Positions 8,509 to 18,585 of a DNA stretch of 64,000 bases are shown here, piece by piece (position 1 is the stretch's first letter; each line of letters starts with the position of its first letter). The translations under genes and the position numbers were made by a program. Source of the stretch: Saprospiraceae bacterium (lineage in GTDB: Bacteria > Bacteroidota > Bacteroidia > Chitinophagales > Saprospiraceae); the NCBI GenBank assembly GCA_020628475.1, contig JAHDFB010000002.1:1-64000 (forward strand), in the 5' to 3' direction. The notes under the pieces are model-generated. The model was not told where the DNA came from. It saw only the letters and a list, made by a program, of their open reading frames with translations, and ran no database searches.

Positions 8509-9564
8509 TTATCTAATCGTATATCGAATACCAATATTATGCGTTCCAGCAAAATGTTGTGTTGTTCTATACGCGTAATCGATTCCTAATCTATTTTGGT
8601 TATCTTCTTTCTTACTTGTTCGTACATTTACAGAGAATCCAGCAGAGATACCTGTGTAAATATCTGCTGTTCCCTCAGGAATATTTCCTAAAGCCACTGT
8701 ATAAGCAGCTCTAGCTTGGAATAATTCCTTGAAGCTATACTCCGCACCTAATCCTAAATTATCTCGAGAGAAAGCGTTTGATGTAAAGTTACCGATCGCA
8801 CGTAAGTAATCTCTTCCTCCAGCAAGGAAAAAATCATACGATACACCTAAGTTTAATACCGTAGGTAATTCGTACTTCGCCGGTCTTAATCCCGCTTGTA
8901 AGAAATACTCGGCTGTTTGAGGAGCTGTAGTCGCCACCTCTTGCGTTAATCCTTCTCCTCTGAAGGTCATAGCCGGTCCTACATTTCTTAATGAAATACC
9001 TAGCTTCACTCGATCATTTTCTCCTCCTCTATACTGTACACCAGCATCCAAAGCCAATCCGTTAGCCGTTACATCAATCACCGTTTCTGAAATTGCTCGG
9101 AATAATACCCCAACAAAGATTTTATCCTTGAAACTGTGGCTATATCCTACACCCAAGTGAACAAATCCCGGAGAGTATGTACCTCCATTCCCTTCTGGTT
9201 GTAAAACCGTAGTAATTGGAATGTCTCCGAAGTCCATAGAAGACAAAGAAAATCCTATGGTCCCGTTTTCTCCATATTTAAAGGCTAGTCCGGCAGAATT
9301 CATGTTAACACCAGCACCATCAAACAAGCGCATGTGTCCTGCTATCAGTTGTGTTCTTCCTGTAAAATGTAATCCGGCTGGATTTAAACGCATTGCTTCT
9401 ACACCACTAATAGAACCTGTATTTAAAAGGTTAATTCCTGCAGAAGCTCCCCAAGGGTTCAACAAAAGCTCATAAGCTCCTGCCTCTCCTTGTCGATCTG
9501 GGTTGCCAGCCCAAGATAGAACTGGTAACGCAAGAGCGATTATTATTAATATATTTTTTATCAT
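8509..9564 (-). CDS. PorV/PorQ family outer-membrane protein
   Basis: A 351-aa outer-membrane barrel. Signal peptide at 1-19 (LPVLSWA/GNP), then the PorV/PorQ signature region GEAGAYELLLNPWGASAGINL and EAMRLNPAGL, followed by repeated amphipathic beta strands ending in GIRYTIR. PorV shuttles T9SS cargo from the translocon to the attachment complex; PorQ and other paralogs are less well defined. It is the last gene of an operon with a 1346-aa exported protein and a TonB receptor (29 nt after the previous stop), and its transcript ends at the hairpin at 8451-8490. More likely a dedicated paralog for this operon than the housekeeping PorV. Confidence 0.85.
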   Translation of the reverse strand: MIKNILIIIALALPVLSWAGNPDRQGEAGAYELLLNPWGASAGINLLNTGSISGVEAMRLNPAGLHFTGRTQLIAGHMRLFDGAGVNMNSAGLAFKYGENGTIGFSLSSMDFGDIPITTVLQPEGNGGTYSPGFVHLGVGYSHSFKDKIFVGVLFRAISETVIDVTANGLALDAGVQYRGGENDRVKLGISLRNVGPAMTFRGEGLTQEVATTAPQTAEYFLQAGLRPAKYELPTVLNLGVSYDFFLAGGRDYLRAIGNFTSNAFSRDNLGLGAEYSFKELFQARAAYTVALGNIPEGTADIYTGISAGFSVNVRTSKKEDNQNRLGIDYAYRTTQHFAGTHNIGIRYTIR

Positions 9565-9593
9565 CGTTAAATGCTTTTCTTAATTAGTTAATA

Positions 9594-12500
9594 TTATAAT
9601 CCACTTGGATCAAACTTACGGTTAATACCAAACCACTTAATAGTCCGTTGAGCACCTGTCTCTTGGTCTAATACATGGATTAGATATACACCACTTGATA
9701 CTGGAATACCTGCGCTGTTTTTCAGATTCCAAACGACACTTGCGTCTTCTTGTCTGAAATTAACACCAGCAGTTGTTCGATTTACATTCTCTCTTCGGGC
9801 ATCCCGATCAAATTGACCGATAAATCGACCATCGATTGAATAAATCGTGATAGTCGCCTTACGAGGGATATTAGTAATCTTCACTCTAGCATCATTTCTA
9901 CCCAATTCATAGGTAGAATTTCCATAATATGGATTAGGAACAGCATTAACATTTAATAAAGCCTCATCGATGGTAGATCCATCAACAGCTGTTGCTTGTT
10001 TTCCTCTTAATTCAAATTCGTAGGTCGGGTTTCCACTCACTACATCGAATCCAGAACCATCAAATTCTAATTCCTCACCAAATCGATTATCTACTCTCAA
10101 TTTAACGATTGTTTTATTTGGAATAAGACCATCACTATATGATAATAATTCTTCTCCTGTAGCCAACATTGGAATACCTGTCCAAGTAATGGTTCTAAGT
10201 GCTCTAATCTTCTTAGGAGTACTTGATCCTTCTTCTAATAGGTCTCTATATGTTTCACAACCATCATACTCTGTTCTTGTCACATAAATCGTATGTTGTC
10301 CTCCTGTGTACAAGTCAAAGATAGATTGAGGATTTCCTTCTGGAGTAGGAATTACCAGTCGATCATCTGGATTGAACATCATGTCTCGACCGAATTCTCC
10401 ACCTACAACGTCTGCGTAATCTCCACCATAAATAGAGTTTTCACCGAAAAAGATATTCAATCGCTCACCTGTTTCAACATCTACTGCATAACCAGGGAAC
10501 CATCCAAATCCAGTTTCACCATCCTCTTCCTGAGGATTTCCGTCAGAATCTGCGTTCTTAGAAACAGACTTATGATCTCTTACTTCAAATTGCTCCGCAG
10601 AACCTTCTGCTTCGTAACCGAAGTCGTAAAAATCAACATGAGATGTTTCTAATACAATACATCGACTCCACTCATCTTTATTGCTAGTAAATACGATATC
10701 TACATTGTTCAAATCTCCCATACTTGCCTGATTTTTAGCCAAACCAGCAATAGAAGTATTGTTTCTGAAACCTGGAGTGATTATTGGTCCGTCAACGCTT
10801 GTCAACTTCCAAGGAACCATATTGACTCCAGAAGTAGAACTGAATGCACCGGTAGGATCAAATTCATCTCTATCCGAATTATCAATAAAGTTGTATAATG
10901 GAATTTGGAATCCAATAAATCCACCATTTGGCAGGAATTGTAACCATCGATTAGAAGTTTCATCTTCATACTCTATCGTAGCTCCAATGAATGATCCGCT
11001 TTCTTCAGACTCAGGGAAATCAGAAACATCAGCATTTCTATGAACATTTACAGATATACCATACTCTCTAATAATTCTTTCGTTCACTTTATCCAAATTT
11101 CGCTCACTTTCGAAAACCGCTCCAGAATCCATATCGGTCAATACCCATCTAGAATTATTTCCTGCTTCCAATTCTCCATCATCGTCATCGAAAGATCCCA
11201 TAATTTCAAACTTGAACTTAGCATCTTTAACATCCAATGGATTTACAACTTTAATGTCTAACGGTCCAGAACCTGATTTGTAAACAACCGTTGACTCTTC
11301 ATCATTATCTAGGATTTTAGAATACATATCATCTTCTAATTCCAAGAATCCTCCTTGATTACCAACTCCTGAGAATCTAGTCACTTGAGGACCGTCTCCG
11401 TAGAAAGTATTTAATTCATCATATACCATCGGTCTTGGTACAACAGTAACAACACCGAAATTACGACGACCTGCTATATAAGGTCTTCTCTGACCTAATC
11501 CTGTAGTAGGATCAAACTCTTCATATTCGTTGTATCCATAAGCTAATACTAAATAATAGTACTCTCTATGGTTTACCAATCGATTATCACCTTGGTCAAA
11601 GGCATCTTGTGTCATTCTGAATGAATGCTTCAATCCAGTATCACTACCCTCTGTAGCAATCGTCGGCGTAAAGATCAATTGTCCTTCACCTCCAGGTAAT
11701 GGGTTTACTTGAGATTCCCAGTTGTACAATCTCGTAATACCATTTTTCAAATCAATTTGACGTACAATTCTCGCCTTATCGATATCATTCAAATCAGACG
11801 TTGCTGTAGAATTGATTAATTGATAAATGATATATCCTTCAAACTTGTAAGACTTTTCTTCATCTGTTAATTGCTTGGCAATTGAATCCGTTGCAAAAAT
11901 ATCCACCTCTGAATACTCCTCATACGAGTTGTTAGAAAGTAAAGTATCATTCGTTAATAATAAGATCACTTCTCTATCCAATTCGATAACATCCACGTCT
12001 GGACCATCCGGACCATCCAATGTTTGGAAACAGTTATCAAACAATGCTTGTGCTAAATCATCCGCTTTATTCAAGTCTCCTAATTCAGGACATGGATAAA
12101 CCTGGTCTGGTACCCATACAACTCCAATAATCAGCTCATTCACCGCACCTTGCTTCAAGATGAAAGGTCCAGAAGCTTGAATGGTTCTTCGGTCACCTTC
12201 TCCTAAATCCGCACTACACATAGACCAACCGTCACCATCTGTTGGTGCAGAAGGTAATACATATCGAATGGTATCTGTACTTCCAGGGTTATAACCAGAG
12301 TTACCAAATGTAATTGGTGTACCATCTCTCCACTTACCGTCTAATAAGTTATAGTGCTCTTCAGCTGTTTGTGCATCGAACGTTCCTGGAGGGTGCTCAC
12401 CAGCTCCTTGTCTGTTTGTATAAGCAAAAGAAGACATTCCTAATTCCACGAAAGTATCAGGCTCAGCGAATACATCTGGTAGATCTAATAAAGCTGTTGA

Positions 12501-13634
12501 ATCTTCATTCCAAACTTGAGGCTTCAATGGTCCACGGAAATAATCAACTCCTAATAGTGGAATATCTGCACAATACGTAGCAACACCACCACAATCACAA
12601 CCATTTCCTTCTCCATCTAACTCATCTTGGTTATAAAGAATCGCTAAAGATCGTGCTGTATCACAACCAATAAAATCATCTTCACTACATCCTAAATCTC
12701 CATCAACCCACATTGCGAAGTAACAATCTTGAATGACTGTTTGTGCTCGGTTAATCAGTTTGTAACGTTGGAAAGTCATGTCATTCAACTCATCATTTGA
12801 CTGATAAGCAAATGCTTGAACTTGAACCTCCATTTGAATAGCTGCACCTTCTGTAGCTTCGTGCGGTCCACCTTGATCATTGTAAATCCAGAAGTACATT
12901 TCATCCGGATATTGAGCGAATTCCTCACATCCTCTTACTTCAATAATTGGGTAATCTCCATTTTCTGGATCATATACATCCAATTCCGAGTCTGGGTGAT
13001 CAAAAAATGATCCCAATCCTTGTCCTGCAGATGGTAAAGTAAAACCATATTCATCGGCAAACTCTACATTACCAACACCTGGCCAGTAACGAACATTATC
13101 AGGAATTGAATCTTTTGGATAATCCAATCCTTGACCTGTAAACTTAAAGAAGTTCAATCTGTGCTGATCGATTTCTTTTCCAGTTACACGGAAAAATTGA
13201 TCCCAGTTTTCACAGATTTGACGCTCTGTCGCTCCGGTGTTATCATCCAATGGTCCAGGATAAAAATCCGTACCGCTATTGGTTCTATAAGTATTGGCAG
13301 CAATCTTAAGGATATCCTGACCACCTTCTACAGGCTCGAATCCTCCGATCCATACTGCACCGGCGAAAATAGAAGACGTTGCTTCTTCTCCTGGTGGCAC
13401 CTGAGGTACAAAATACTGTCCCTCTTGAAGGTTCCACCAAACATCACCTGAATTCATCAACGTCGCACGTACGTTGTTGATGTTTTGTACTGCAAGTTGT
13501 GTACCTTCTACACAATCCTCTCTCAAGTTAATTGCAGTTGATTTTTTCTTCTTCTTGTGCTGCCCAGGGCCCATTTTACCAAATGAAATACCACAGGTCA
13601 ATGCAAAAAGAACGAATAATATATATTTCTTCAT
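9594..13634 (-). CDS. Large exported protein with T9SS/FlgD-like C-terminal domain, function unknown
   Basis: 1346 aa. Signal peptide at about 1-19 (ALTCGISFG), then a Lys-rich linker (KKKKKS at 28-32) and a long, Asp/Gly/Asn-rich beta body with no enzyme motif I recognise. Several Cys occur in CDCGG near 350. The last about 100 residues carry NAVPNPYYGNS, then VKITNIPRKATITIYSIDG and SGVYLIHVLD, typical of FlgD-Ig-like/type A T9SS sorting regions, with an extra tail RTIKWFGINRKFDPSGL. It is flanked by a TonB receptor 33 nt upstream and a PorV-like gene 29 nt downstream. Probably a surface-exposed partner of the receptor. Confidence 0.8.
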   Translation of the reverse strand: MKKYILFVLFALTCGISFGKMGPGQHKKKKKSTAINLREDCVEGTQLAVQNINNVRATLMNSGDVWWNLQEGQYFVPQVPPGEEATSSIFAGAVWIGGFEPVEGGQDILKIAANTYRTNSGTDFYPGPLDDNTGATERQICENWDQFFRVTGKEIDQHRLNFFKFTGQGLDYPKDSIPDNVRYWPGVGNVEFADEYGFTLPSAGQGLGSFFDHPDSELDVYDPENGDYPIIEVRGCEEFAQYPDEMYFWIYNDQGGPHEATEGAAIQMEVQVQAFAYQSNDELNDMTFQRYKLINRAQTVIQDCYFAMWVDGDLGCSEDDFIGCDTARSLAILYNQDELDGEGNGCDCGGVATYCADIPLLGVDYFRGPLKPQVWNEDSTALLDLPDVFAEPDTFVELGMSSFAYTNRQGAGEHPPGTFDAQTAEEHYNLLDGKWRDGTPITFGNSGYNPGSTDTIRYVLPSAPTDGDGWSMCSADLGEGDRRTIQASGPFILKQGAVNELIIGVVWVPDQVYPCPELGDLNKADDLAQALFDNCFQTLDGPDGPDVDVIELDREVILLLTNDTLLSNNSYEEYSEVDIFATDSIAKQLTDEEKSYKFEGYIIYQLINSTATSDLNDIDKARIVRQIDLKNGITRLYNWESQVNPLPGGEGQLIFTPTIATEGSDTGLKHSFRMTQDAFDQGDNRLVNHREYYYLVLAYGYNEYEEFDPTTGLGQRRPYIAGRRNFGVVTVVPRPMVYDELNTFYGDGPQVTRFSGVGNQGGFLELEDDMYSKILDNDEESTVVYKSGSGPLDIKVVNPLDVKDAKFKFEIMGSFDDDDGELEAGNNSRWVLTDMDSGAVFESERNLDKVNERIIREYGISVNVHRNADVSDFPESEESGSFIGATIEYEDETSNRWLQFLPNGGFIGFQIPLYNFIDNSDRDEFDPTGAFSSTSGVNMVPWKLTSVDGPIITPGFRNNTSIAGLAKNQASMGDLNNVDIVFTSNKDEWSRCIVLETSHVDFYDFGYEAEGSAEQFEVRDHKSVSKNADSDGNPQEEDGETGFGWFPGYAVDVETGERLNIFFGENSIYGGDYADVVGGEFGRDMMFNPDDRLVIPTPEGNPQSIFDLYTGGQHTIYVTRTEYDGCETYRDLLEEGSSTPKKIRALRTITWTGIPMLATGEELLSYSDGLIPNKTIVKLRVDNRFGEELEFDGSGFDVVSGNPTYEFELRGKQATAVDGSTIDEALLNVNAVPNPYYGNSTYELGRNDARVKITNIPRKATITIYSIDGRFIGQFDRDARRENVNRTTAGVNFRQEDASVVWNLKNSAGIPVSSGVYLIHVLDQETGAQRTIKWFGINRKFDPSGL

Positions 13635-13667
13635 TGTAAATTTATTCTATTTAGTAATCCAATAAGA

Positions 13668-16600
13668 TTAAAAGTTAATGATACCACCCACTCTAATTCT
13701 TCTAGGTAAAGAATAGAAGCCTGGGTTTAACAATGCCCACTCGTAAGCTGCTAAATAACTCTGAACATCCTTTCCGGCTTCGTCGATGCTCTTAACAGCG
13801 TCCGCACCAAACTCTGAACTCAAGAATCCATCATCATCTGGAGAACCAGTTACACGGTAAACACCGATTACATTCTTCGTATCAAATAAGTTACTTACTC
13901 TTAAATAAACATTTAGATTCAATGCTCTTTTCGATTCTTTTGATAAAGCAAATCTGAAATTTCGATCCAATCTTGCATCTACATTAATATTCCAAGGAAG
14001 TCTTGCTCCATTCAGCTCTCCTAAAGAACCAGACCCACCGAACGGTGTATCAATAAATGCATTTCTAGTATAAGGTCTACCTGAAATAGCACCTACTTGT
14101 AGATTCAATCCAGTATTAGCAAATAATTCTAATCCTTGAATTCTTGGACCATTATACTTGTCACCGGATGCATATCGGTAATCAATGTTACCAACAATTC
14201 GATGTCTTTCATCAAATGATAATGGAATAAGAACTCTTACTTCACCATTTCTTGAACTCAAACCTGAATTAGCAGATGATCCAGTACCTTCAGCAAACTG
14301 TAAAGTATAACTAGCACTCATCTCTAAATTACCTGTTCTTCTTAAGTCATACGTTGCAGTGAAACCTTTCGTCGTACCGAAATCAATATTATCGAATGTC
14401 AAGTAATCATTCACAATTGGAACATTCAATAAGAACCTTGATTGAATCAAATCTCTATTTTCTCTATAGTAAGCAGAAACTTTGATCGCAGAAGATCCTG
14501 TTAATTTTTGCTGGAATCCAACCTCATAGTCAATCGTCGTTTCAGGACGTAAATTTGGATTGTTTGCAGCTGCACCTCCTGGATTTAATCGTCCAATATC
14601 TTCAAAGAAGAAATAATCCAATGCAGTAAATACTGTGTTAGATGGAGGTCTTTGAACCAACTGATCGTAATGCGCAAAGAATCCTGCCTCATCAGAAATA
14701 GGGAACGAAAGTGAAATCCTTGGAGTTATTTTCAATGATGGGATATAATCCTGGAAACTTTGATTTGGATCGAAATTCTCATCTTTGATATTATTCTGCT
14801 CATCAGAATATAAGTAAGACGGGCTTACTGGATCCGTTCCAAAGATTAATTGAGGATCAGTCTTCGTACCATCTGGCGCAAACCAATCATCTCCCAATCT
14901 ATATGCCTTTACTGGACTATCATCTCGATCATCTCCTGCTAAGTAAACCTTAGAATTAGGATCAAGAGAAGATGGGAAATCCTCATCTCTTCTTGCAGAA
15001 AATTCTTCTGCTGACTCAATAGTATATAATGAGTATTTATCACGTAAAACTTTCGTATTGGCATCGTAGTAATCTGCTCTTACTCCGACTCTTAAGATAA
15101 TATCTTCATAAGTAAACTTATCTTGAAGGTATCCTGCTAAGTAAACGGGTTGTACTGGAGCTACTGGGTAGTTTCTTCTACCGTCCGCATCTCTTGAAGT
15201 AAAGAAGTCATCGAAAGATCCTCCCGTTACTTTATTTCCTAAGTAATCAAATCCGTAATAATCCAATCCTAAGTTTTGCCAGTTAATCAACTCACTTGCT
15301 GAGAACATATCTAAGGATAAACCATCCGTCACAATCTGGCTACTGTTTACATTAACAAAGTCATTAATGCTCAAACCATATTTATCACGAATCGCTTTGT
15401 AAAACTTCTTCTCTGAATCTTCCTCAATGTTTCTTCCATACTGTTGGAATTCAATCATTGGGAATGGAGTCTGAGCAATGAAAGTATTCCCCGTTAACAT
15501 CGTCGTATCAACACCCGCTAAGAAATGAGAATTGGCAGCATCTCTAGCCATTGTCCATAATTCTCGAGGATTGATAGACCATCGACTGTTTGATCTGAAC
15601 TCATACGTTCCACCAAACTGGATATTATGTCTATTTTCAATGCTTCCTCCTGGTAATAAATCCAATTGAGCATCGAAGTTAACTGTTGTTCTATCGTTAC
15701 TGAACTTTCTGTAGTTATTATATACTCTACCAACGTTGTCAAAGAAACTTGGTCCCCATACATCGATGGACGATCCAATTAATCGACCGTTAATAGTTTG
15801 ATATTTCGAAAGTACTGGATTCGGACTTTCAATTTGATTTTCTGGATCTATGAACGGGCTAAACTCAGTAGCGTTTTGAGTAAATGTAATGTGATCCGCC
15901 CATCGAACGGCATCAATTTGAATCGCACCGCTACCTTTCCATTCAGAAGTATCTACAAAACCAACAGAAGGCAATGACTCAATTTCTTGAGAACCATAAA
16001 GTCCATAATTGAAGAAGTTCGTTTGATGAATAAAATCTTCTCTGTATTCCTGACGATTCTCTCTACCTACTTGGATAATATAAGAAGCGTTTCTTAAAAC
16101 AGTAGCTCCGTTTAATTCATCTTTACTTTCCGGTAATCCTTGCTTTCCGATTTTATGTCTCCATCGTCCATTTACACGGAAGTTGTTTCCATAATTGTAA
16201 GGGTTTCTAGTCCAGTTTAAAAGACCCCATCCTCCACCTGGCGTGAATCGGTCTTGGTCTACACCATATACACCAGAAATTGAAATATCGATATTGTTGC
16301 TTAACCTTGCATCTAGCTTACCATTCAAATCAAGATCCCATCGATCTTCATTTGGTCTTGCTTTCATGGGTGCATTTAAAGTTTCTCTTCCTAACAATTC
16401 CGCTCTTGGGAAATCAACACCGTCAATTTGGAAATTTGGATTTGCTTCCAAATCAGCAATCACTTCCTCTGGCATTCTATATACACCAAATGCAGAAGGT
16501 CGATCATCCAATTGACTTACATACTGTGCATTGAAACGAAATCCTACGATAGACTTTCCATTTCTTTTAATTAATGGTCCACTAATGTTACCATTTAAGA

Positions 16601-17342
16601 AATTGAAACCGTAAGGATCCAGAAATTGAGATGTCTCCGCCTCAAATCCTCCCGTGAATCTTTCAGATGGTCCCTTTGAAGTTAATGAGATAACCCCTCC
16701 AGTAACATCACCATACCTTGCGGCCAATCCACCTGTAATTACCTGTAGTTGTTCAATTTCGGCAGCCGGTATCAAACCAGTGTTTGTTACCCGAATACCA
16801 TCGACGTAATAATTCGTTGCATTTGATCGCGATCCCCGAACAGAGATATTACCATCTGTATCCGATGATAAACCTGCAGATGTTGCAGCTAACCCCTGAA
16901 CACTTTTCAACGGTGAATTTGCAATAGCTTCTGCAGTTACTGTTTTAACCGATGACGTTTGATCGAAATCCACTAAAGGAACACGATACTCTTTGATAAC
17001 GACATCAATACCTAAATCTTGCGACTCTTCTTCCATATCGAAGTTAAGTCTCGTCGTACTGTTGTCACCAACAACCACACCATTGGTTCGCTGAGTAGCA
17101 AGTCCTATATAAGCGACTTGTACATCATATGTACCGGCATCGATGTTCGTGAAAATGTAGTTGCCATCAAAATCAGTTGCAACTCCTTTTAACTGTACAT
17201 CATTTTGAAATAAAATGACAGCGGCCCCAATAATTGGATCGCCACCTTTCTCCTGTACCTTCCCCTGTAAAACGGTTTGGGCCATAGCGGAAAAAGAAAA
17301 CATACACAGAAGGAATGTTAGAAGTGTAAATTTCTTAGTCAT
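13668..17342 (-). CDS. Large TonB-dependent receptor with carboxypeptidase-like domain
   Basis: A 1224-aa outer-membrane receptor. Signal peptide at 1-21 (SFSAMA/Q), CarboxypepD_reg-like domain about 22-105 (LQGKVQEKGGDPIIGAAVI), plug about 125-225 (SVRGSRSNATNYYVDGIRV), then a long barrel ending RVGGIINF. No SusD gene accompanies it; the next genes are the 1346-aa exported protein and a PorV-like barrel. This looks like a conserved Bacteroidota export/uptake unit, not a glycan locus. A good -7 box (TATATTTG on the minus strand, 17511-17518) lies about 170 bp upstream, implying a long leader. Confidence 0.93.
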   Translation of the reverse strand: MTKKFTLLTFLLCMFSFSAMAQTVLQGKVQEKGGDPIIGAAVILFQNDVQLKGVATDFDGNYIFTNIDAGTYDVQVAYIGLATQRTNGVVVGDNSTTRLNFDMEEESQDLGIDVVIKEYRVPLVDFDQTSSVKTVTAEAIANSPLKSVQGLAATSAGLSSDTDGNISVRGSRSNATNYYVDGIRVTNTGLIPAAEIEQLQVITGGLAARYGDVTGGVISLTSKGPSERFTGGFEAETSQFLDPYGFNFLNGNISGPLIKRNGKSIVGFRFNAQYVSQLDDRPSAFGVYRMPEEVIADLEANPNFQIDGVDFPRAELLGRETLNAPMKARPNEDRWDLDLNGKLDARLSNNIDISISGVYGVDQDRFTPGGGWGLLNWTRNPYNYGNNFRVNGRWRHKIGKQGLPESKDELNGATVLRNASYIIQVGRENRQEYREDFIHQTNFFNYGLYGSQEIESLPSVGFVDTSEWKGSGAIQIDAVRWADHITFTQNATEFSPFIDPENQIESPNPVLSKYQTINGRLIGSSIDVWGPSFFDNVGRVYNNYRKFSNDRTTVNFDAQLDLLPGGSIENRHNIQFGGTYEFRSNSRWSINPRELWTMARDAANSHFLAGVDTTMLTGNTFIAQTPFPMIEFQQYGRNIEEDSEKKFYKAIRDKYGLSINDFVNVNSSQIVTDGLSLDMFSASELINWQNLGLDYYGFDYLGNKVTGGSFDDFFTSRDADGRRNYPVAPVQPVYLAGYLQDKFTYEDIILRVGVRADYYDANTKVLRDKYSLYTIESAEEFSARRDEDFPSSLDPNSKVYLAGDDRDDSPVKAYRLGDDWFAPDGTKTDPQLIFGTDPVSPSYLYSDEQNNIKDENFDPNQSFQDYIPSLKITPRISLSFPISDEAGFFAHYDQLVQRPPSNTVFTALDYFFFEDIGRLNPGGAAANNPNLRPETTIDYEVGFQQKLTGSSAIKVSAYYRENRDLIQSRFLLNVPIVNDYLTFDNIDFGTTKGFTATYDLRRTGNLEMSASYTLQFAEGTGSSANSGLSSRNGEVRVLIPLSFDERHRIVGNIDYRYASGDKYNGPRIQGLELFANTGLNLQVGAISGRPYTRNAFIDTPFGGSGSLGELNGARLPWNINVDARLDRNFRFALSKESKRALNLNVYLRVSNLFDTKNVIGVYRVTGSPDDDGFLSSEFGADAVKSIDEAGKDVQSYLAAYEWALLNPGFYSLPRRIRVGGIINF

Positions 17343-17510
17343 ATAAACTAGTTAAGTATAATAAGCAAATAAGCATCTAAGCGACTCAAGCTCAGAATAT
17401 TGCGAAAAGAAAAATCGCAAGCATTCAAAGTTTATAGTCACATAGACTGCAATTTTAAGTAATTAATACCGAAAAGAGAAACCTCCCCCAGTAACAAGTC
17501 TTTAAGTCGA

Positions 17511-17518
17511 CAAATATA
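17511..17518 (-). promoter_or_regulatory. Putative -7 element for the TonB receptor/PorV operon
   Basis: The minus strand reads TATATTTG, an exact TAnnTTTG match, in the 196-bp gap upstream of the receptor. No TTTG -33 box sits at 19-21 bp, so the promoter is not complete by consensus. If used, the leader is about 160 nt. Confidence 0.4.
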
Positions 17519-17538
17519 AGATAAGGATTGAATTATCC

Positions 17539-18495
17539 TCATTTTGACGACAAATTTGAAATTTGTTTTAACAGTGAATTGGCGATTTTAAATTTGGATT
17601 GAACAGTCCATCCCGCAACATGTGGACTCAATATTACCTGATTGAATTTATATAATTTTTGATACATAAGCGCTTCGTTATCACTATAAGTATCCGTCTT
17701 TTCATTCTCAAAAACATCCAGACAAGCTCCTCCTACTTTTCCACTTTCTAGAGCTGCAATGAGCGCTTCCGTATGCACCACTTTTCCTCGAGAAGAATTT
17801 ATAATAATAACGCCGTCTTTACATTTCGAAATGAAATTTGAGTCTATTAAAAAATGAGTGGAGTTATCCAAGGGGACATGTAAACTGATTATATCACTTT
17901 GAAGTTTCAAATGTTCCAAGGACGTCTCTTCTACATGTGGATAACCTTCACTATACGATGTTTTATATTTATCATATGCAAGAACGTGGACATCAAACCC
18001 CATTAATTTTTGGGCGAAAGCCGAACCATTATTACCAAAGCCTATAATTCCCACCGTCTTACCTTCCAACTCCCATCCTCTTCGAGCTTCTCTGTCCCAT
18101 TGCATCCGTCGCACATCCCTATCTGCCCATATCAACTGATTGGACAAGGCCAAAAGTTGCCCCATCGCATGTTCCGCTACAGCGTTCCTATTCCCCTCCG
18201 GAGCACTAAATACAGCAATATGTCTTTTCCTAGCTGCTTCTAGATCGATAATTTCTAATCCCGATCCAAGACGTCCAATAAATTTCATTTTGGGCGAAAG
18301 CCCCATTAACTGATCCGTCATCTTTACCTTACTATTAATAATAATACCTACATAATTCTGAATGATGGGAAAGATATCATCATATGGAATCGTAGGTCGA
18401 TAGTCTATTTCATAGCCTAATTTTTGTAAACCTTCGGTCAAAATTCCATGCACATCATCCGTAATCAGGACGCTTCCTCGTTGATTTATATTCAT
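17539..18495 (-). CDS. D-2-hydroxyacid dehydrogenase (phosphoglycerate dehydrogenase-like)
   Basis: A 318-aa cytoplasmic NAD-dependent oxidoreductase. The nucleotide-binding motif GIIGFGNNGSAFAQ lies near residue 150, and the catalytic triad is visible as Arg in NSSRGKVVH (about 235), Glu in FENEKTD (about 264) and His in LSPHVAGWT (about 294). The length corresponds to the short form without an ACT regulatory domain. The N-terminal substrate domain (MGLSPKMKFIGRLGSGLEIID) resembles SerA-type 3-phosphoglycerate dehydrogenase. Serine biosynthesis is the likely role, but glyoxylate/hydroxypyruvate or D-lactate substrates are not excluded. It diverges from carB. Confidence 0.88.
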   Translation of the reverse strand: MNINQRGSVLITDDVHGILTEGLQKLGYEIDYRPTIPYDDIFPIIQNYVGIIINSKVKMTDQLMGLSPKMKFIGRLGSGLEIIDLEAARKRHIAVFSAPEGNRNAVAEHAMGQLLALSNQLIWADRDVRRMQWDREARRGWELEGKTVGIIGFGNNGSAFAQKLMGFDVHVLAYDKYKTSYSEGYPHVEETSLEHLKLQSDIISLHVPLDNSTHFLIDSNFISKCKDGVIIINSSRGKVVHTEALIAALESGKVGGACLDVFENEKTDTYSDNEALMYQKLYKFNQVILSPHVAGWTVQSKFKIANSLLKQISNLSSK

Positions 18496-18555
18496 GATAA
18501 CAAAAATATATAATACACAATAGTACTACATTCTTCCATATATACTTTTCTTCCA

Positions 18556-18563
18556 TATATTTG
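18556..18563 (+). promoter_or_regulatory. Putative -7 element for carB
   Basis: TATATTTG matches TAnnTTTG and ends 22 bp before the carB ATG at 18586, giving a leader of about 15 nt. No clear -33 TTTG at the expected spacing. Confidence 0.45.
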
Positions 18564-18585
18564 CGCGAATTTTAAAAAAAATATT

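Noticed and set aside
15518..15778. An 86-codon same-strand alternative frame inside the large TonB receptor
   Set aside because: The receptor frame is continuous and conserved across this region; the alternative has no start context or family resemblance.
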